From an uncultured Flavobacteriales bacterium (lineage in GTDB: Bacteria > Bacteroidota > Bacteroidia > Flavobacteriales_D > Crocinitomicaceae): a stretch of DNA of 61,979 nucleotides. The notes beneath the pieces were generated by a model. The model searched no databases, was not told where the DNA came from, and saw only the letters and a program-made list of their open reading frames with translations. Each line of letters begins with the position of its first letter. Position 1 is the first letter of the stretch. Below are positions 35,704-44,027 of this stretch, one piece after another. A program made the position numbers and the translations under genes. Location: NCBI GenBank assembly GCA_903945495.1, contig CAJAVU010000076.1, positions 1 through 61,979 of the forward strand, read 5' to 3'.

Positions 35704-36258
35704 ATGAAAAAACGAAAATTAAACCGCCTTAACAATTTCGATTACCGAACTCAAACTGTCTATTTTGTAACTACCAACACGCATCAATTTAAACATCATT
35801 TCGGGAAGGTCGTCAAAGGAAAAATGAATCTGAATTCATTCGGTGAAATTGTTCAAAATCAACTTTTATGGTTGGAAGAAAATTATAGCTACGTTCATCT
35901 ACACAATTATGTGATAATGCCAAATCACGTGCATATCTTATTGGAAATTAATCAAGGTTTGATTGGCAGGGACAGATCGCTCGATAGCAGGGACAGGTCG
36001 CTCGGTAGTACGGACAGGTCGCGACCTGTCCCTACCGATGCTCCTATCCCCAAAATCAAATCCTTGTCATCAATCATCGGTGCGTTTAAAACAACATCAT
36101 CCAAACAAATACACTTAAATGGGAATTTGGATTTTAACTGGCATCGCTCTTTTCATGATGTAATTGTCGACGATGAAATTGCCTTTAATAAAATTAATTG
36201 CTACATAAATGAAAATCCATTAAAATGGAAACTTGATAAATTAAATGTGTCGGAATAA
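35704..36258 (+). CDS. REP-associated tyrosine transposase (RAYT, Y1/HUH family) with a REP unit inside the frame
   Basis: A 184-residue HUH single-strand transposase homologue. The ATG at 35704 (MKKRKLNRLNNFDYRTQTVYFVT) is the natural start; the longer open frame upstream crosses a REP palindrome. The FVTTNTH strand is followed by the HUH metal site in YVIMPNHVHILLEI (near 72-85), LSSIIGAFKTTSSKQI (near 120-135), FNWHRSFHDVIV and the C-terminal YINENPLKWKLD. Between HILLEI and LSSIIGAF lies an Arg/Ser/Asp-rich insert of about 30 residues (RDRSLDSRDRSLGSTDRSR) encoded entirely by REP sequence. RAYTs are domesticated IS200/IS605-like enzymes thought to mobilise REP elements. Flanking genes (TerC, uvrB) are unrelated. 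Confidence 0.9.
   Translation: MKKRKLNRLNNFDYRTQTVYFVTTNTHQFKHHFGKVVKGKMNLNSFGEIVQNQLLWLEENYSYVHLHNYVIMPNHVHILLEINQGLIGRDRSLDSRDRSLGSTDRSRPVPTDAPIPKIKSLSSIIGAFKTTSSKQIHLNGNLDFNWHRSFHDVIVDDEIAFNKINCYINENPLKWKLDKLNVSE
35968..36053. repeat. REP array within the RAYT coding sequence
   Basis: Three head-to-tail units of about 21 bp related to ggacaggtcgctcggtagta end in the palindrome at 36012-36031 (ggacaggtcgcgacctgtcc). The flank cctaccgatgctcctatccccaaaa follows, as in the copy upstream of the gene. The repeat maintains the reading frame of the transposase. Confidence 0.9.
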
Positions 36259-36305
36259 ACATTGAAAAAATCAAAAAACACTAAAACTTTCATGTGGATT
36301 TAAAG

Positions 36306-36313
36306 TATCTTTG
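36306..36313 (+). promoter_or_regulatory. uvrB promoter -7 element, four bases before the ATG
   Basis: TATCTTTG, an exact TAnnTTTG match, ends four bases before the uvrB ATG at 36318, implying an mRNA with almost no leader. Confidence 0.55.
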
Positions 36314-36317
36314 AAAA

Positions 36318-38342
36318 ATGGAATTCCAACTCGAATCAGACTTTCAGCCAACAGGTGATCAACCAGATGCAATTCGGCAATTAGTTGAAGGATTGAATGC
36401 TGGAGTGCAGCATCAAACCTTGCTTGGTGTGACAGGAAGCGGTAAAACGTTTACAATTGCAAACGTGATTCGGGATGTCAATCGTCCTACATTGATTTTG
36501 TCGCACAATAAAACATTGGCGGCGCAGTTGTATGGAGAATTCAAGCAGTTTTTCCCACATAACTCAGTCGAATATTTCGTTTCATACTATGATTATTATC
36601 AACCAGAAGCTTTTATGCCGGTTACTGGAACGTATATCGAAAAGGATTTACAAGTAAACGATGAATTAGAGAAATTGCGATTATCGGCTACATCTGCTTT
36701 ACTTTCAGGTCGAAAAGATGTGATAATTGTTTCATCGGTTTCCTGTATTTATGGTATTGGAAATCCGAATGAGTTTGCGAATAGTATTATCAGTCTGCGT
36801 GTTGGACAAACCGTTTCACGCAATAAGTTCTTGTTCAAACTTGTTGAAAATCTTTACTCAAGAGCCAATATCGACTTCAAACGAGGCATGTTCCGTGTAA
36901 AAGGTGATACAGTTGATATTTTCTTAGCGTATGCAGATCACGCCATTCGCATTGAATTTTGGGGAGACGATATCGAGGCGATTTCTTCGATTGATCCAGT
37001 TTCCAATTCCAAAATTGAAGTATTCCAAGACATTAATATTTATCCCGCAAATATTTTCGTTTCAAGTCCTGAAACAACGCGAAAAGCAATTGACCAAATC
37101 GGTGAAGACATGGTCGTACAGGTTGCAAATTTCAGAGCTGAAGGAAAAATTGAAGAAGCGAAACGTTTAGAAGAACGCGTCAATTACGATATGGAAATGA
37201 TTCGAGAATTGGGTTATTGCTCAGGAATTGAGAACTATTCGCGTTATTTCGATCAACGTCAGCCGGGTGAACGACCATTCTGTTTATTGGATTATTTTCC
37301 AGATGATTTCTTAATGGTAATTGATGAAAGTCATGTTACGATTCCTCAAATTCGAGCAATGTACGGTGGTGATCGTGCACGTAAAATCAACTTGGTGGAT
37401 TATGGTTTTCGTTTACAAGCTGCCATTGACAATCGCCCGTTGAAATTTGAAGAGTTCGAAACCTTGTTAAATCAAGCAATTTATGTTTCAGCAACTCCAG
37501 CAGATTACGAAGTAGAAAAATCTGAGGGAATATTGGTTGAGCAGGTTATTCGTCCAACTGGATTATTGGATCCAATCATCGATGTGCGACCAAGTTTAAA
37601 TCAAATTGACAATTTGATTGAAGAAATTCATTTACGAATAGATAGAGACGAACGCACGCTTGTAACAACCTTAACCAAACGAATGGCGGAAGAGTTGTAC
37701 AAATACTTGGATCGATTGGGAATTCCATGTCGTTATATTCATAGTGATGTAGATACAATCGAACGTGTTGAAATCTTGAGACAATTGCGCCTAGGAACGT
37801 TTGATGTATTGATAGGTGTGAATTTATTACGTGAAGGATTGGATTTACCTGAAGTTTCATTGGTAGCCATTCTCGATGCCGACAAAGAAGGATTCTTGAG
37901 AAATGTGAGATCGCTAGTACAAACAACAGGACGTGCAGCGCGAAATGTCAATGGAATGGTGATTATGTACGCCGATAAAATGACCGATTCAATGCGCAAA
38001 ACAATTGAAGAAACAGCGCGTAGAAGAGCGATTCAAATTGCTTACAACGAAGTACATGGAAAAGTTCCGACAGCATTGAATAAATCCAAAGCAAAAATCA
38101 TGGAATCCACAAAAGTGGCAGATGGCGACCCTGCGACGCGCAATTTGAAATACGAATACACAGAAGAATTATCGATTGCTGCCGATCCAGTGATTGCCTA
38201 CATGTCAGTTGAACAATTGGAGAAAACAATAACGTTCACACGCAAAGAAATGGAAAAAGCCGCGAAAGAATTAGATTTCATTGAAGCGGCAAGACTACGT
38301 GATGAATTGTATGCGCTGGAGGAACGAAAAAAATCTCTTTAA
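36318..38342 (+). CDS. uvrB: Excinuclease ABC subunit B
   Basis: A 674-residue UvrB, the damage-verifying helicase-like subunit of bacterial nucleotide excision repair. Walker A is GVTGSGKTF (near 37-45). The beta-hairpin region YYDYYQPEAFMPVTGTYIEKD lies near 92-112. DESHVTIPQIRAMYGGDRARK (near 337) is the DEAD-type motif, and YVSATPADYE, LLREGLDLPE and QTTGRAARN are the further helicase motifs. The C-terminal UVR domain (about 632-670) that contacts UvrC is present. Length is normal. Single gene with its own promoter; no uvrA or uvrC in the window. Confidence 0.97.
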   Translation: MEFQLESDFQPTGDQPDAIRQLVEGLNAGVQHQTLLGVTGSGKTFTIANVIRDVNRPTLILSHNKTLAAQLYGEFKQFFPHNSVEYFVSYYDYYQPEAFMPVTGTYIEKDLQVNDELEKLRLSATSALLSGRKDVIIVSSVSCIYGIGNPNEFANSIISLRVGQTVSRNKFLFKLVENLYSRANIDFKRGMFRVKGDTVDIFLAYADHAIRIEFWGDDIEAISSIDPVSNSKIEVFQDINIYPANIFVSSPETTRKAIDQIGEDMVVQVANFRAEGKIEEAKRLEERVNYDMEMIRELGYCSGIENYSRYFDQRQPGERPFCLLDYFPDDFLMVIDESHVTIPQIRAMYGGDRARKINLVDYGFRLQAAIDNRPLKFEEFETLLNQAIYVSATPADYEVEKSEGILVEQVIRPTGLLDPIIDVRPSLNQIDNLIEEIHLRIDRDERTLVTTLTKRMAEELYKYLDRLGIPCRYIHSDVDTIERVEILRQLRLGTFDVLIGVNLLREGLDLPEVSLVAILDADKEGFLRNVRSLVQTTGRAARNVNGMVIMYADKMTDSMRKTIEETARRRAIQIAYNEVHGKVPTALNKSKAKIMESTKVADGDPATRNLKYEYTEELSIAADPVIAYMSVEQLEKTITFTRKEMEKAAKELDFIEAARLRDELYALEERKKSL

Positions 38343-38392
38343 AATTCTAACATATCCTTTTAATATTCAATCATTTTACTATTTTCGTCTTT

Positions 38393-38800
38393 ATGATCAC
38401 TGTTAAAACCACAATTCACTCTTCGATGGAGCTCGTTTGGGCTGCTTGGACTTCTGCAGAACATATTACACAATGGACATTCGCGTCGGATGATTGGCAT
38501 GCGCCTTATGCAGAAATAGATTTAAAAGTCGGTGGACGTTTCATGACCACCATGGCTGCAAAGGATGAAAGCTTTTCATTTGACTTAAGCGGAACATTCA
38601 CAGCGGTTGAACAATTTAAAACAATTGCTTACACGTTGGATGATGAGCGAAAAGTTGTGATTGAGTTTTCGGAAAAGGATGGTGACATAACTGTTGTAGA
38701 ATCATTTGAACCAGAATCTCAAAATCCACATGAATTACAAGCATCAGGTTGGCAGATGATTTTAAACAATTTCAAAAAATACGTTGATTCACTTTCATAA
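38393..38800 (+). CDS. AHSA1-type SRPBCC domain protein
   Basis: A 135-residue START/SRPBCC fold protein of the AHSA1 type: TIHSSMELVWAAWTSAEHITQW (residues 7-28), KVGGRFMTTM, and a C-terminal helix GWQMILNNFKKYV. These small cytoplasmic proteins bind hydrophobic ligands or chaperones; a specific role cannot be read from sequence. First of five closely spaced plus-strand genes (38393-40513), eight bases before the next SRPBCC gene. A TATTTTCG promoter-like element lies just upstream. Confidence 0.85.
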   Translation: MITVKTTIHSSMELVWAAWTSAEHITQWTFASDDWHAPYAEIDLKVGGRFMTTMAAKDESFSFDLSGTFTAVEQFKTIAYTLDDERKVVIEFSEKDGDITVVESFEPESQNPHELQASGWQMILNNFKKYVDSLS

Positions 38801-38808
38801 AACAAATT

Positions 38809-39348
38809 ATGACCATTCTACTATACATTTTACTCGGAATCGTTGGACTAATTGCATTAATTTTAATTGTAGCACTTTTTTCTAAAAAGAACTATTCGAT
38901 GGAGCGTTCAATCACCATCAATCGATCTTCACAAGATGTTTTTGACTATTTGCGCCACTTGAAAAATCAAGAAAAATTCAGCAAATGGGTCATGACAGAT
39001 CCAACAATGGATGTGAAAATAACGGGTGAAGATGGTCAAATTGGATTTATATATGCTTGGGACAGTAAGAACAAACAAGCTGGAGCTGGTGAACAAGAAT
39101 TAATCGGTTTAACAGAAGCCAAATTGATCGAAATTGAAGTCCGTTTTCTACGTCCGTTTAAAGGAGTAGCAAAAACACCATTTAAAATTGACGCATTAAC
39201 AGCAACACAATCGCGTGTAACTTGGGGAATGAGCAGTAGCATGGCCTATCCAATGAATGCGATGATGTTCTTCATGAATTTCGATAAAATCCTTGGAAAC
39301 GATATTGAAATAAGTCTTAAACGATTGAAAGGAATACTGGAGAAATAA
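38809..39348 (+). CDS. Membrane-anchored SRPBCC (polyketide cyclase-like) protein
   Basis: A 179-residue protein with an N-terminal membrane helix (LLYILLGIVGLIALILIVALF, about 3-24) followed by an SRPBCC domain (ERSITINRSSQDVFDYLRHLKN near 33-54; TWGMSSSMAYPMNAMMFF near 144-161). It binds an unknown ligand. It is paired with the preceding AHSA1-type gene in a small-gene cluster. Confidence 0.85.
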   Translation: MTILLYILLGIVGLIALILIVALFSKKNYSMERSITINRSSQDVFDYLRHLKNQEKFSKWVMTDPTMDVKITGEDGQIGFIYAWDSKNKQAGAGEQELIGLTEAKLIEIEVRFLRPFKGVAKTPFKIDALTATQSRVTWGMSSSMAYPMNAMMFFMNFDKILGNDIEISLKRLKGILEK

Positions 39349-39354
39349 TCTATT

Positions 39355-39702
39355 ATGAATGAAATTGATCACTACATTTCGACCTTTCCTTCAGAAGTTC
39401 AGGAACGTTTAGAATTGATTCGTTCAACAATAAAAGCTGCTGCTCCGGATGCTGAAGAAGTGATTTCTTACAAAATGCCAGCTTACAAATTAAAAGGGAT
39501 TTTAGTATATTTTGCTGGTTACAAAAACCATATTGGGTTTTATCCAGGTGCAAATGGCATCAGTCATTTTTAGAAAGAAATTGATCACTATAAAAACGCA
39601 AAAGGATCGGTTCAATTTCCACACACTTCTCCTCTACCATTGGATTTAGTAAGGAAAATTGTAAAATTCCGTCGCGACGAAAACTTAATAAAAAAGAAAT
39701 GA
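39355..39702 (+). pseudogene. DUF1801/YdhG-like protein interrupted by one amber codon
   Basis: The first 72 codons (EVISYKMPAYKLKGILVYFAGYKNHIGFYPG) are a typical DUF1801 (YdhG-like) start. Codon 73 is TAG (39571-39573). The same frame continues without further damage for 42 codons with the conserved family C-terminus (KEIDHYKNAKGSVQFPHTS, PLPLDLVRKIVKFR) and ends in TGA at 39700-39702, overlapping the ATG of the GNAT gene. The codon expected at the TAG is Lys or Glu (AAG/GAG), so one substitution accounts for the break. Recent pseudogene, sequencing error, or readthrough are all possible. Intact members are about 115 residues. Confidence 0.85.
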
Positions 39703-40214
39703 ATTATTTCTCGCAAACTTCCGATCGACTCAATTTTCGAAAATTAACACCTGAAGATATTCCAAATTGGTTAGAGTTTTTTGAAAACAATCCTGGAATT
39801 CATTTTCTGGGAATGGATTTAACGAAAACGCCCTTAGAGTTAGCAACTGGTTGGATTACAGCCCAATTTGACCGCTACGAAAATCAAGGTTTGGGACATC
39901 TAGCCATCGAATTGAAAGAAACTGGTGAATTCATTGGAATGGCGGGAATAATTCCGCGAGAAGTAAATGATACAGAATACTATGAAATCGCTTATTCTTT
40001 TAAACCACTTTTTTGGGGTAAAGGTTATGCCGCAGAAGCTGCTCAACAACTTAAAAAATTCGGGATAGAATCAGGTCTTTCAGAACACTATATTTCCATA
40101 ATTGATTTAGACAATTTCCCTTCGCAAAATGTCGCACGAAAAAATAATATGGAAATTCTTTTCAAAACGGACTATTTAGGCATGGAAGTGTTTATTTTTG
40201 GCACTTCAAATTAA
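39699..40214 (+). CDS. GNAT family N-acetyltransferase (RimJ/RimL type)
   Basis: A 171-residue GNAT enzyme: FRKLTPEDIPNWLEF (near 13-27), LAIELKETGEFIGMAGI (near 66-82), the acetyl-CoA loop FWGKGYAAEAAQQL (near 106-119) and IIDLDNFPSQNVARKNNM near 135-152. It transfers acetyl from acetyl-CoA to an amine, substrate unknown. Start overlaps the downstream end of the broken DUF1801 gene (ATGA), so translation was probably coupled. Confidence 0.9.
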   Translation: MNYFSQTSDRLNFRKLTPEDIPNWLEFFENNPGIHFLGMDLTKTPLELATGWITAQFDRYENQGLGHLAIELKETGEFIGMAGIIPREVNDTEYYEIAYSFKPLFWGKGYAAEAAQQLKKFGIESGLSEHYISIIDLDNFPSQNVARKNNMEILFKTDYLGMEVFIFGTSN

Positions 40215-40219
40215 GCATT

Positions 40220-40513
40220 ATGAATATCAAAACAGTACTTGGTCAATTACAACTTTTAGCAATTCTTGAAGGAATTTCATACATCTCATTCGGATTAACA
40301 ATGCCGCTAAAATATATTTGGGACATCACTGGTCCGAATTATTATGTTGGGATGGCACACGGCGTTTTATTTATTGCTTATTGTATGTGGGTAGTGTTGG
40401 TTCACTTTGACAAAAAACTTCCAATTAAAACAACTGCAATTTTACTTTTTTCCTCATTGGTTCCATTTATGACGTTTTGGGCCGAACGTAAAATTCTTAA
40501 AAAACTTGATTAA
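40220..40513 (+). CDS. DUF3817 membrane protein
   Basis: A 97-residue protein with three hydrophobic segments and the DUF3817 pattern (LLAILEGISYISFGLTMPLKY, MAHGVLFIAYCMWVV, PFMTFWAERKIL). Inner-membrane protein of unknown function. It closes the five-gene cluster, five bases after the GNAT gene. Confidence 0.85.
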   Translation: MNIKTVLGQLQLLAILEGISYISFGLTMPLKYIWDITGPNYYVGMAHGVLFIAYCMWVVLVHFDKKLPIKTTAILLFSSLVPFMTFWAERKILKKLD

Positions 40514-40774
40514 ATAGTTATAAGCGTTTGAGTGATGAGTGATGAGTGCATAGAGAGAATTGATTTAATAGCATAACAAATTAAATTTCCTTTTCTAAAT
40601 TTCTCTTCGCTGCAATTATAATGCTTTTTAGCATTTTTAAAAGTTCAGTTCCATTTTTGTGAAATCTAAGAGTTCATTCGTTCAACGCTGCGTTAAGACT
40701 CTCATCGCTCATAGTTAAGACTCTCATATCTCATCGTTAAAAGTTCATTTCAATTTCTTATCTTCGTGCCGACT
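40514..40774. other. Intergenic region with short degenerate repeats
   Basis: No gene is seen. Near 40530-40550 the heptamer gtgatga is repeated twice, and 40670-40740 holds several copies of gactctcat/gctcat words (aagactctcatcgctcat, aagactctcatatctcatc). A TATCTTCG promoter-like element sits at 40759-40766, eight bases before the comB ATG. Confidence 0.6.
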
Positions 40775-41494
40775 ATGGACACAAGAAAACATGTAGAAGT
40801 ATGCTTCACACCTGGTGAATATGCTTATTATAAAGATGATTACGAAATCGTAGTAGTAATTGATGTATTGCGCGCAACCTCAGCTATTTGTGCTGCTTTT
40901 GATAATGGAATCAAAGCAATCATTCCTGTTCCAACTGTTGAAGAAGCATGGGAATACAAGCAAAAAGGATACTTAGCAGGTGCTGAACGTAAAGGTCAAA
41001 TCGTTGAAGGTTTTGACTTTGGAAATTCACCATTCTCTTACATGCGCGAAGAATTCAAAGGGCAAGAGGTTGTATTAACGACAACCAATGGTACAAAATC
41101 ATTGGATGTTGCCAAAGACGCTGAAATTGTGGTTGTTGGATCTTTCTTAAACCTTGAAGCACTTTCCGTTTGGTTAAGCAAACAAGAAAAAAATGTCTTG
41201 TGTTTATGCTCAGGTTGGCAAGACAAATTCAATTTGGAAGATACAATTTGTGCAGGAGCCATCTCCGACTACTTGCTTTCAACAGGAAACTTCACTTCCG
41301 ATGAGGATTCATCAATTGCAGCAAAATATTTGTATCTTTCTGCTAAGGATAACTACTTCGGTTATTTAAAATCAAGCTCTCATCGTCGAAGATTGAAAAA
41401 CTTGAATTTAAATGAAGACATTAAATACTGTTTAACACCAAATCAAACGAATGTTATTCCGATTTTAAAAGATGGGAAACTGGTTCAATTATAA
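40775..41494 (+). CDS. comB: 2-phosphosulfolactate phosphatase family (ComB)
   Basis: A 239-residue protein from the ATG at 40775; an in-frame GTG three codons earlier is less likely. Signatures of ComB: VVVIDVLRATSAICAAFDNG (near 27-46), LAGAERKGQIVEGFDFGNSP (near 68-88), VLTTTNGTKSLD and LCSGWQDKFNLEDTICAGA. ComB dephosphorylates 2-phosphosulfolactate in coenzyme M synthesis in archaea. In Bacteroidota, which do not make coenzyme M, the physiological substrate is unclear (possibly sulfolactate/sulfonolipid chemistry, inferred). Its 3' end overlaps the next gene by 23 bases. Confidence 0.85.
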   Translation: MDTRKHVEVCFTPGEYAYYKDDYEIVVVIDVLRATSAICAAFDNGIKAIIPVPTVEEAWEYKQKGYLAGAERKGQIVEGFDFGNSPFSYMREEFKGQEVVLTTTNGTKSLDVAKDAEIVVVGSFLNLEALSVWLSKQEKNVLCLCSGWQDKFNLEDTICAGAISDYLLSTGNFTSDEDSSIAAKYLYLSAKDNYFGYLKSSSHRRRLKNLNLNEDIKYCLTPNQTNVIPILKDGKLVQL

Positions 41495-42491
41495 AATTGC
41501 AATTATTGTCTTAGTGCCTGTTTTATTGGCATTAGGTTCCTCTACTTCATCTGAAAAGGATGTAAAAGTGGAACGTTGGGGGTTTTATGGTCACAAACGA
41601 ATTAACCGCGTTGCCATTTTCACTCTTCCACCAGAAATGTTCGGGTTTTACAAAGAACACATTGAATATCTTACCGAACATGCCGTTGATCCAGATAAAC
41701 GTCGCTATGCGGTTGAAGGTGAAGCGCAATGTCATTACATCGATTTAGATCATTACTATGTTGGTGATCAAGATGTTTTTTCTTTAATGCCACGAAAATG
41801 GTACGATGCGGTAGCTAAATATTCAGAAGACACACTTCAAGCATATGGAATTGTTCCTTGGCACATCAACGTGATGAAATTGAAACTTCAAAAAGCCTTT
41901 GAATCTAAAAATGTTGATTTAATCTTAAAATATTCAGCTGATATTGGTCATTACATTGGAGACGCTCATGTTCCTTTACATACCACAGAAAATTACAACG
42001 GCCAATTAAGCAATCAAAAAGGAATTCACGGTCTTTGGGAAAGTCGATTGGTGGAAATTAATGCTGAAGATTACGATTATTTTGTTGGGAAAGGTGTTTA
42101 TGTCAAAAGCGTAACGGATTTAGCATGGGAGGCTGTGAAAGAATCTCATTTTGCATTGGATTCTGTGCTGCGCATTGAAAAGGAATTAACTGCTGAATTT
42201 CCTTCTGACAAAAAATATAGTTTTGAGCAACGCGGAAACACCACTATTCCCGTTTACAGCTACGAATTTTCACAAGAATACCACAAACGAATGAATGGAA
42301 TGGTTGAACGAAGAATGCGTGCGGCAATTATTTCTGTAGGTTCGATATGGTACACTGCTTGGGTCGATGCAGGTCAACCCGATTTAACTGAATTACAAAA
42401 CATTCCTCCTTCTGCCGAATTATTGGAAGAAATGAAAGAACTCGACGATCATTTTCACAATGACGAACACAAAGGAAGAATTTGCGAATAA
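41472..42491 (+). CDS. Zinc-dependent phospholipase C / S1-P1 nuclease family protein
   Basis: A 339-residue exported protein. An N-terminal hydrophobic segment (IAIIVLVPVLLALGSS, about 9-24) is followed by the mature-terminus pattern ERWGFYGHKRINRVAIF, where the Trp and His are zinc ligands in this superfamily. It also has CHYIDLDHY and the main zinc site GHYIGDAHVPLHTTENYNG (near 158-177) with HGLWES. Related enzymes hydrolyse phospholipids or single-stranded nucleic acids; sequence alone does not separate these. The start at 41472 overlaps comB by 23 bases. Confidence 0.85.
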   Translation: MGNWFNYKIAIIVLVPVLLALGSSTSSEKDVKVERWGFYGHKRINRVAIFTLPPEMFGFYKEHIEYLTEHAVDPDKRRYAVEGEAQCHYIDLDHYYVGDQDVFSLMPRKWYDAVAKYSEDTLQAYGIVPWHINVMKLKLQKAFESKNVDLILKYSADIGHYIGDAHVPLHTTENYNGQLSNQKGIHGLWESRLVEINAEDYDYFVGKGVYVKSVTDLAWEAVKESHFALDSVLRIEKELTAEFPSDKKYSFEQRGNTTIPVYSYEFSQEYHKRMNGMVERRMRAAIISVGSIWYTAWVDAGQPDLTELQNIPPSAELLEEMKELDDHFHNDEHKGRICE

Positions 42492-42501
42492 CCACTGAAT
42501 A

Positions 42502-43134
42502 ATGAAACATACTCTACTTTTTTTGACCTTCGCTTTGGCGTTAGGTGCGAACGGTCAATTAACCAATCGTCAATTTAATCTGTATGGTAAATACAGCTAT
42601 GGATTTAATTCTGCGACGACTTATAACAATTATGGATTAACGGGAGAATTGATCGTTCATAGACATTTTGGTTTAAATTACAATTTTGACTTTGTAGATC
42701 GTTCAGATGATTATCGTCAAATCCACACTCCGATGGGAATTGTTGGAGGTCCACTTATTATTGCTGCTGGATTAGCAAATCTCTTTGATGGAGATTCAAC
42801 TTCATCTGGTGGATTGGCATTGGTGGGAATTGTTTTGTTTTTTCTTCCGGAAGGTGTCAGCTTTCACCAAAACATTGGTTACCGATGGGATATATCGCCT
42901 TATGCAAATATCTTAGGGATTGATTTTATAAAAAATAGAGCTACTGACGAAAGTTGGATAAAATATGCTTGTTCCTTTGGAATTCGTGGGACGTATGTTT
43001 TAAAGAATCGCATTACTTTTTCCCCTTTCGTTGAGACGCGCAAGACAGCAGGTGTTCCATGGGGATTCGGTGCTGGATTTGGCATTGGCGTTTTGTTTGG
43101 AGAACGCGATGAATTCACAGAAGAAACACCGTGA
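42502..43134 (+). CDS. Exported outer-membrane-type protein of unknown function
   Basis: A 210-residue protein with signal peptide (LLFLTFALALGANGQ). Amphipathic strands (FNLYGKYSYGFNSATTYNNYG, ITFSPFVETRKTAGVPWGFGAG) suggest a small beta-barrel, interrupted by a hydrophobic glycine-rich stretch (about 76-115). I do not recognise a named family. It follows the zinc phospholipase-like gene by ten bases and may be cotranscribed with it. Confidence 0.65.
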   Translation: MKHTLLFLTFALALGANGQLTNRQFNLYGKYSYGFNSATTYNNYGLTGELIVHRHFGLNYNFDFVDRSDDYRQIHTPMGIVGGPLIIAAGLANLFDGDSTSSGGLALVGIVLFFLPEGVSFHQNIGYRWDISPYANILGIDFIKNRATDESWIKYACSFGIRGTYVLKNRITFSPFVETRKTAGVPWGFGAGFGIGVLFGERDEFTEETP

Positions 43135-43254
43135 TTTAGGACTTCACCGTTCTTACTTTTTTACTTCCTTTTAACTATTGATTTTTAAGATTGCACCATT
43201 TATTTTGGAGGTGATTTAATTTAAACCTTACATTTAGTTACCTAAATAAAAAGA

Positions 43255-44025
43255 ATGATTGAAGTCACGAACCTTAAGAAAGAGTTTATCTTGTCGCGCC
43301 AGCAACAAAAAGAACTCAACACAAAAGAAAAAACGGCATTAGCAGTTGATTCAATTAGTTTTCGATGTGAACCAGGAAGAGTTTTTTCGTTACTTGGTCC
43401 AAATGGAGCAGGTAAAACTACCACTTTACGCATGCTTTCAACGATTTTTAAACCAACATCAGGTTCAATAAAAATAGCCGGAATTGACGCAATTGCACAA
43501 CCACAAGAAGCGAGAAAAAAGATTGGATTCTTAACAGGTTCAACTGGTTTGTATGCCCGATTAACACCAAACGAATTAATCCAATATTTTGCAGATTTAT
43601 ACGGAGTTTCGAAAAGTGATTTAGCAGAACGCAAAGAACGGTTGTATACTCTCTTGGACATGCACGAATTTCAAAACAAGCGTATTGGAAAATTGAGTAC
43701 AGGCATGAAACAAAAAGTTTCTATTTGTCGAACGATGATTCACGACCCTGAAGTTGTTGTTTTTGATGAACCAACTAGTGGTTTGGATGTGATTACAGCT
43801 GAAAATATTATCACCTTAATACGCGATTGTAAAACACAAGGTAAAACGGTTATTTTCTCGAGCCACATTATGAGTGAAGTCGATTTGTTGTGCGACGATA
43901 TGGCCATCATTCACAAAGGAAAAATTCTTTTTGAAGGAACCATGCAGGATTTTAGATCCAACATGCAAGCAGACAATTTAACTGCTGAGTTTATTCGAAT
44001 TGTTCACGCATCTCAAAACGCTTAA
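43255..44025 (+). CDS. ABC transporter ATP-binding protein (NatA-like)
   Basis: A 256-residue ATPase: Walker A GPNGAGKTT (near 48-56), Q-loop region near 95, signature LSTGMKQK (near 146), Walker B VVVFDEPTSGLD (near 166-177) and H-loop FSSHIMSE. Closest in style to NatA sodium/drug exporters, matching the next gene. It works as a dimer on the cytoplasmic face with the permease encoded three bases downstream. Confidence 0.92.
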   Translation: MIEVTNLKKEFILSRQQQKELNTKEKTALAVDSISFRCEPGRVFSLLGPNGAGKTTTLRMLSTIFKPTSGSIKIAGIDAIAQPQEARKKIGFLTGSTGLYARLTPNELIQYFADLYGVSKSDLAERKERLYTLLDMHEFQNKRIGKLSTGMKQKVSICRTMIHDPEVVVFDEPTSGLDVITAENIITLIRDCKTQGKTVIFSSHIMSEVDLLCDDMAIIHKGKILFEGTMQDFRSNMQADNLTAEFIRIVHASQNA

Positions 44026-44027
44026 TC

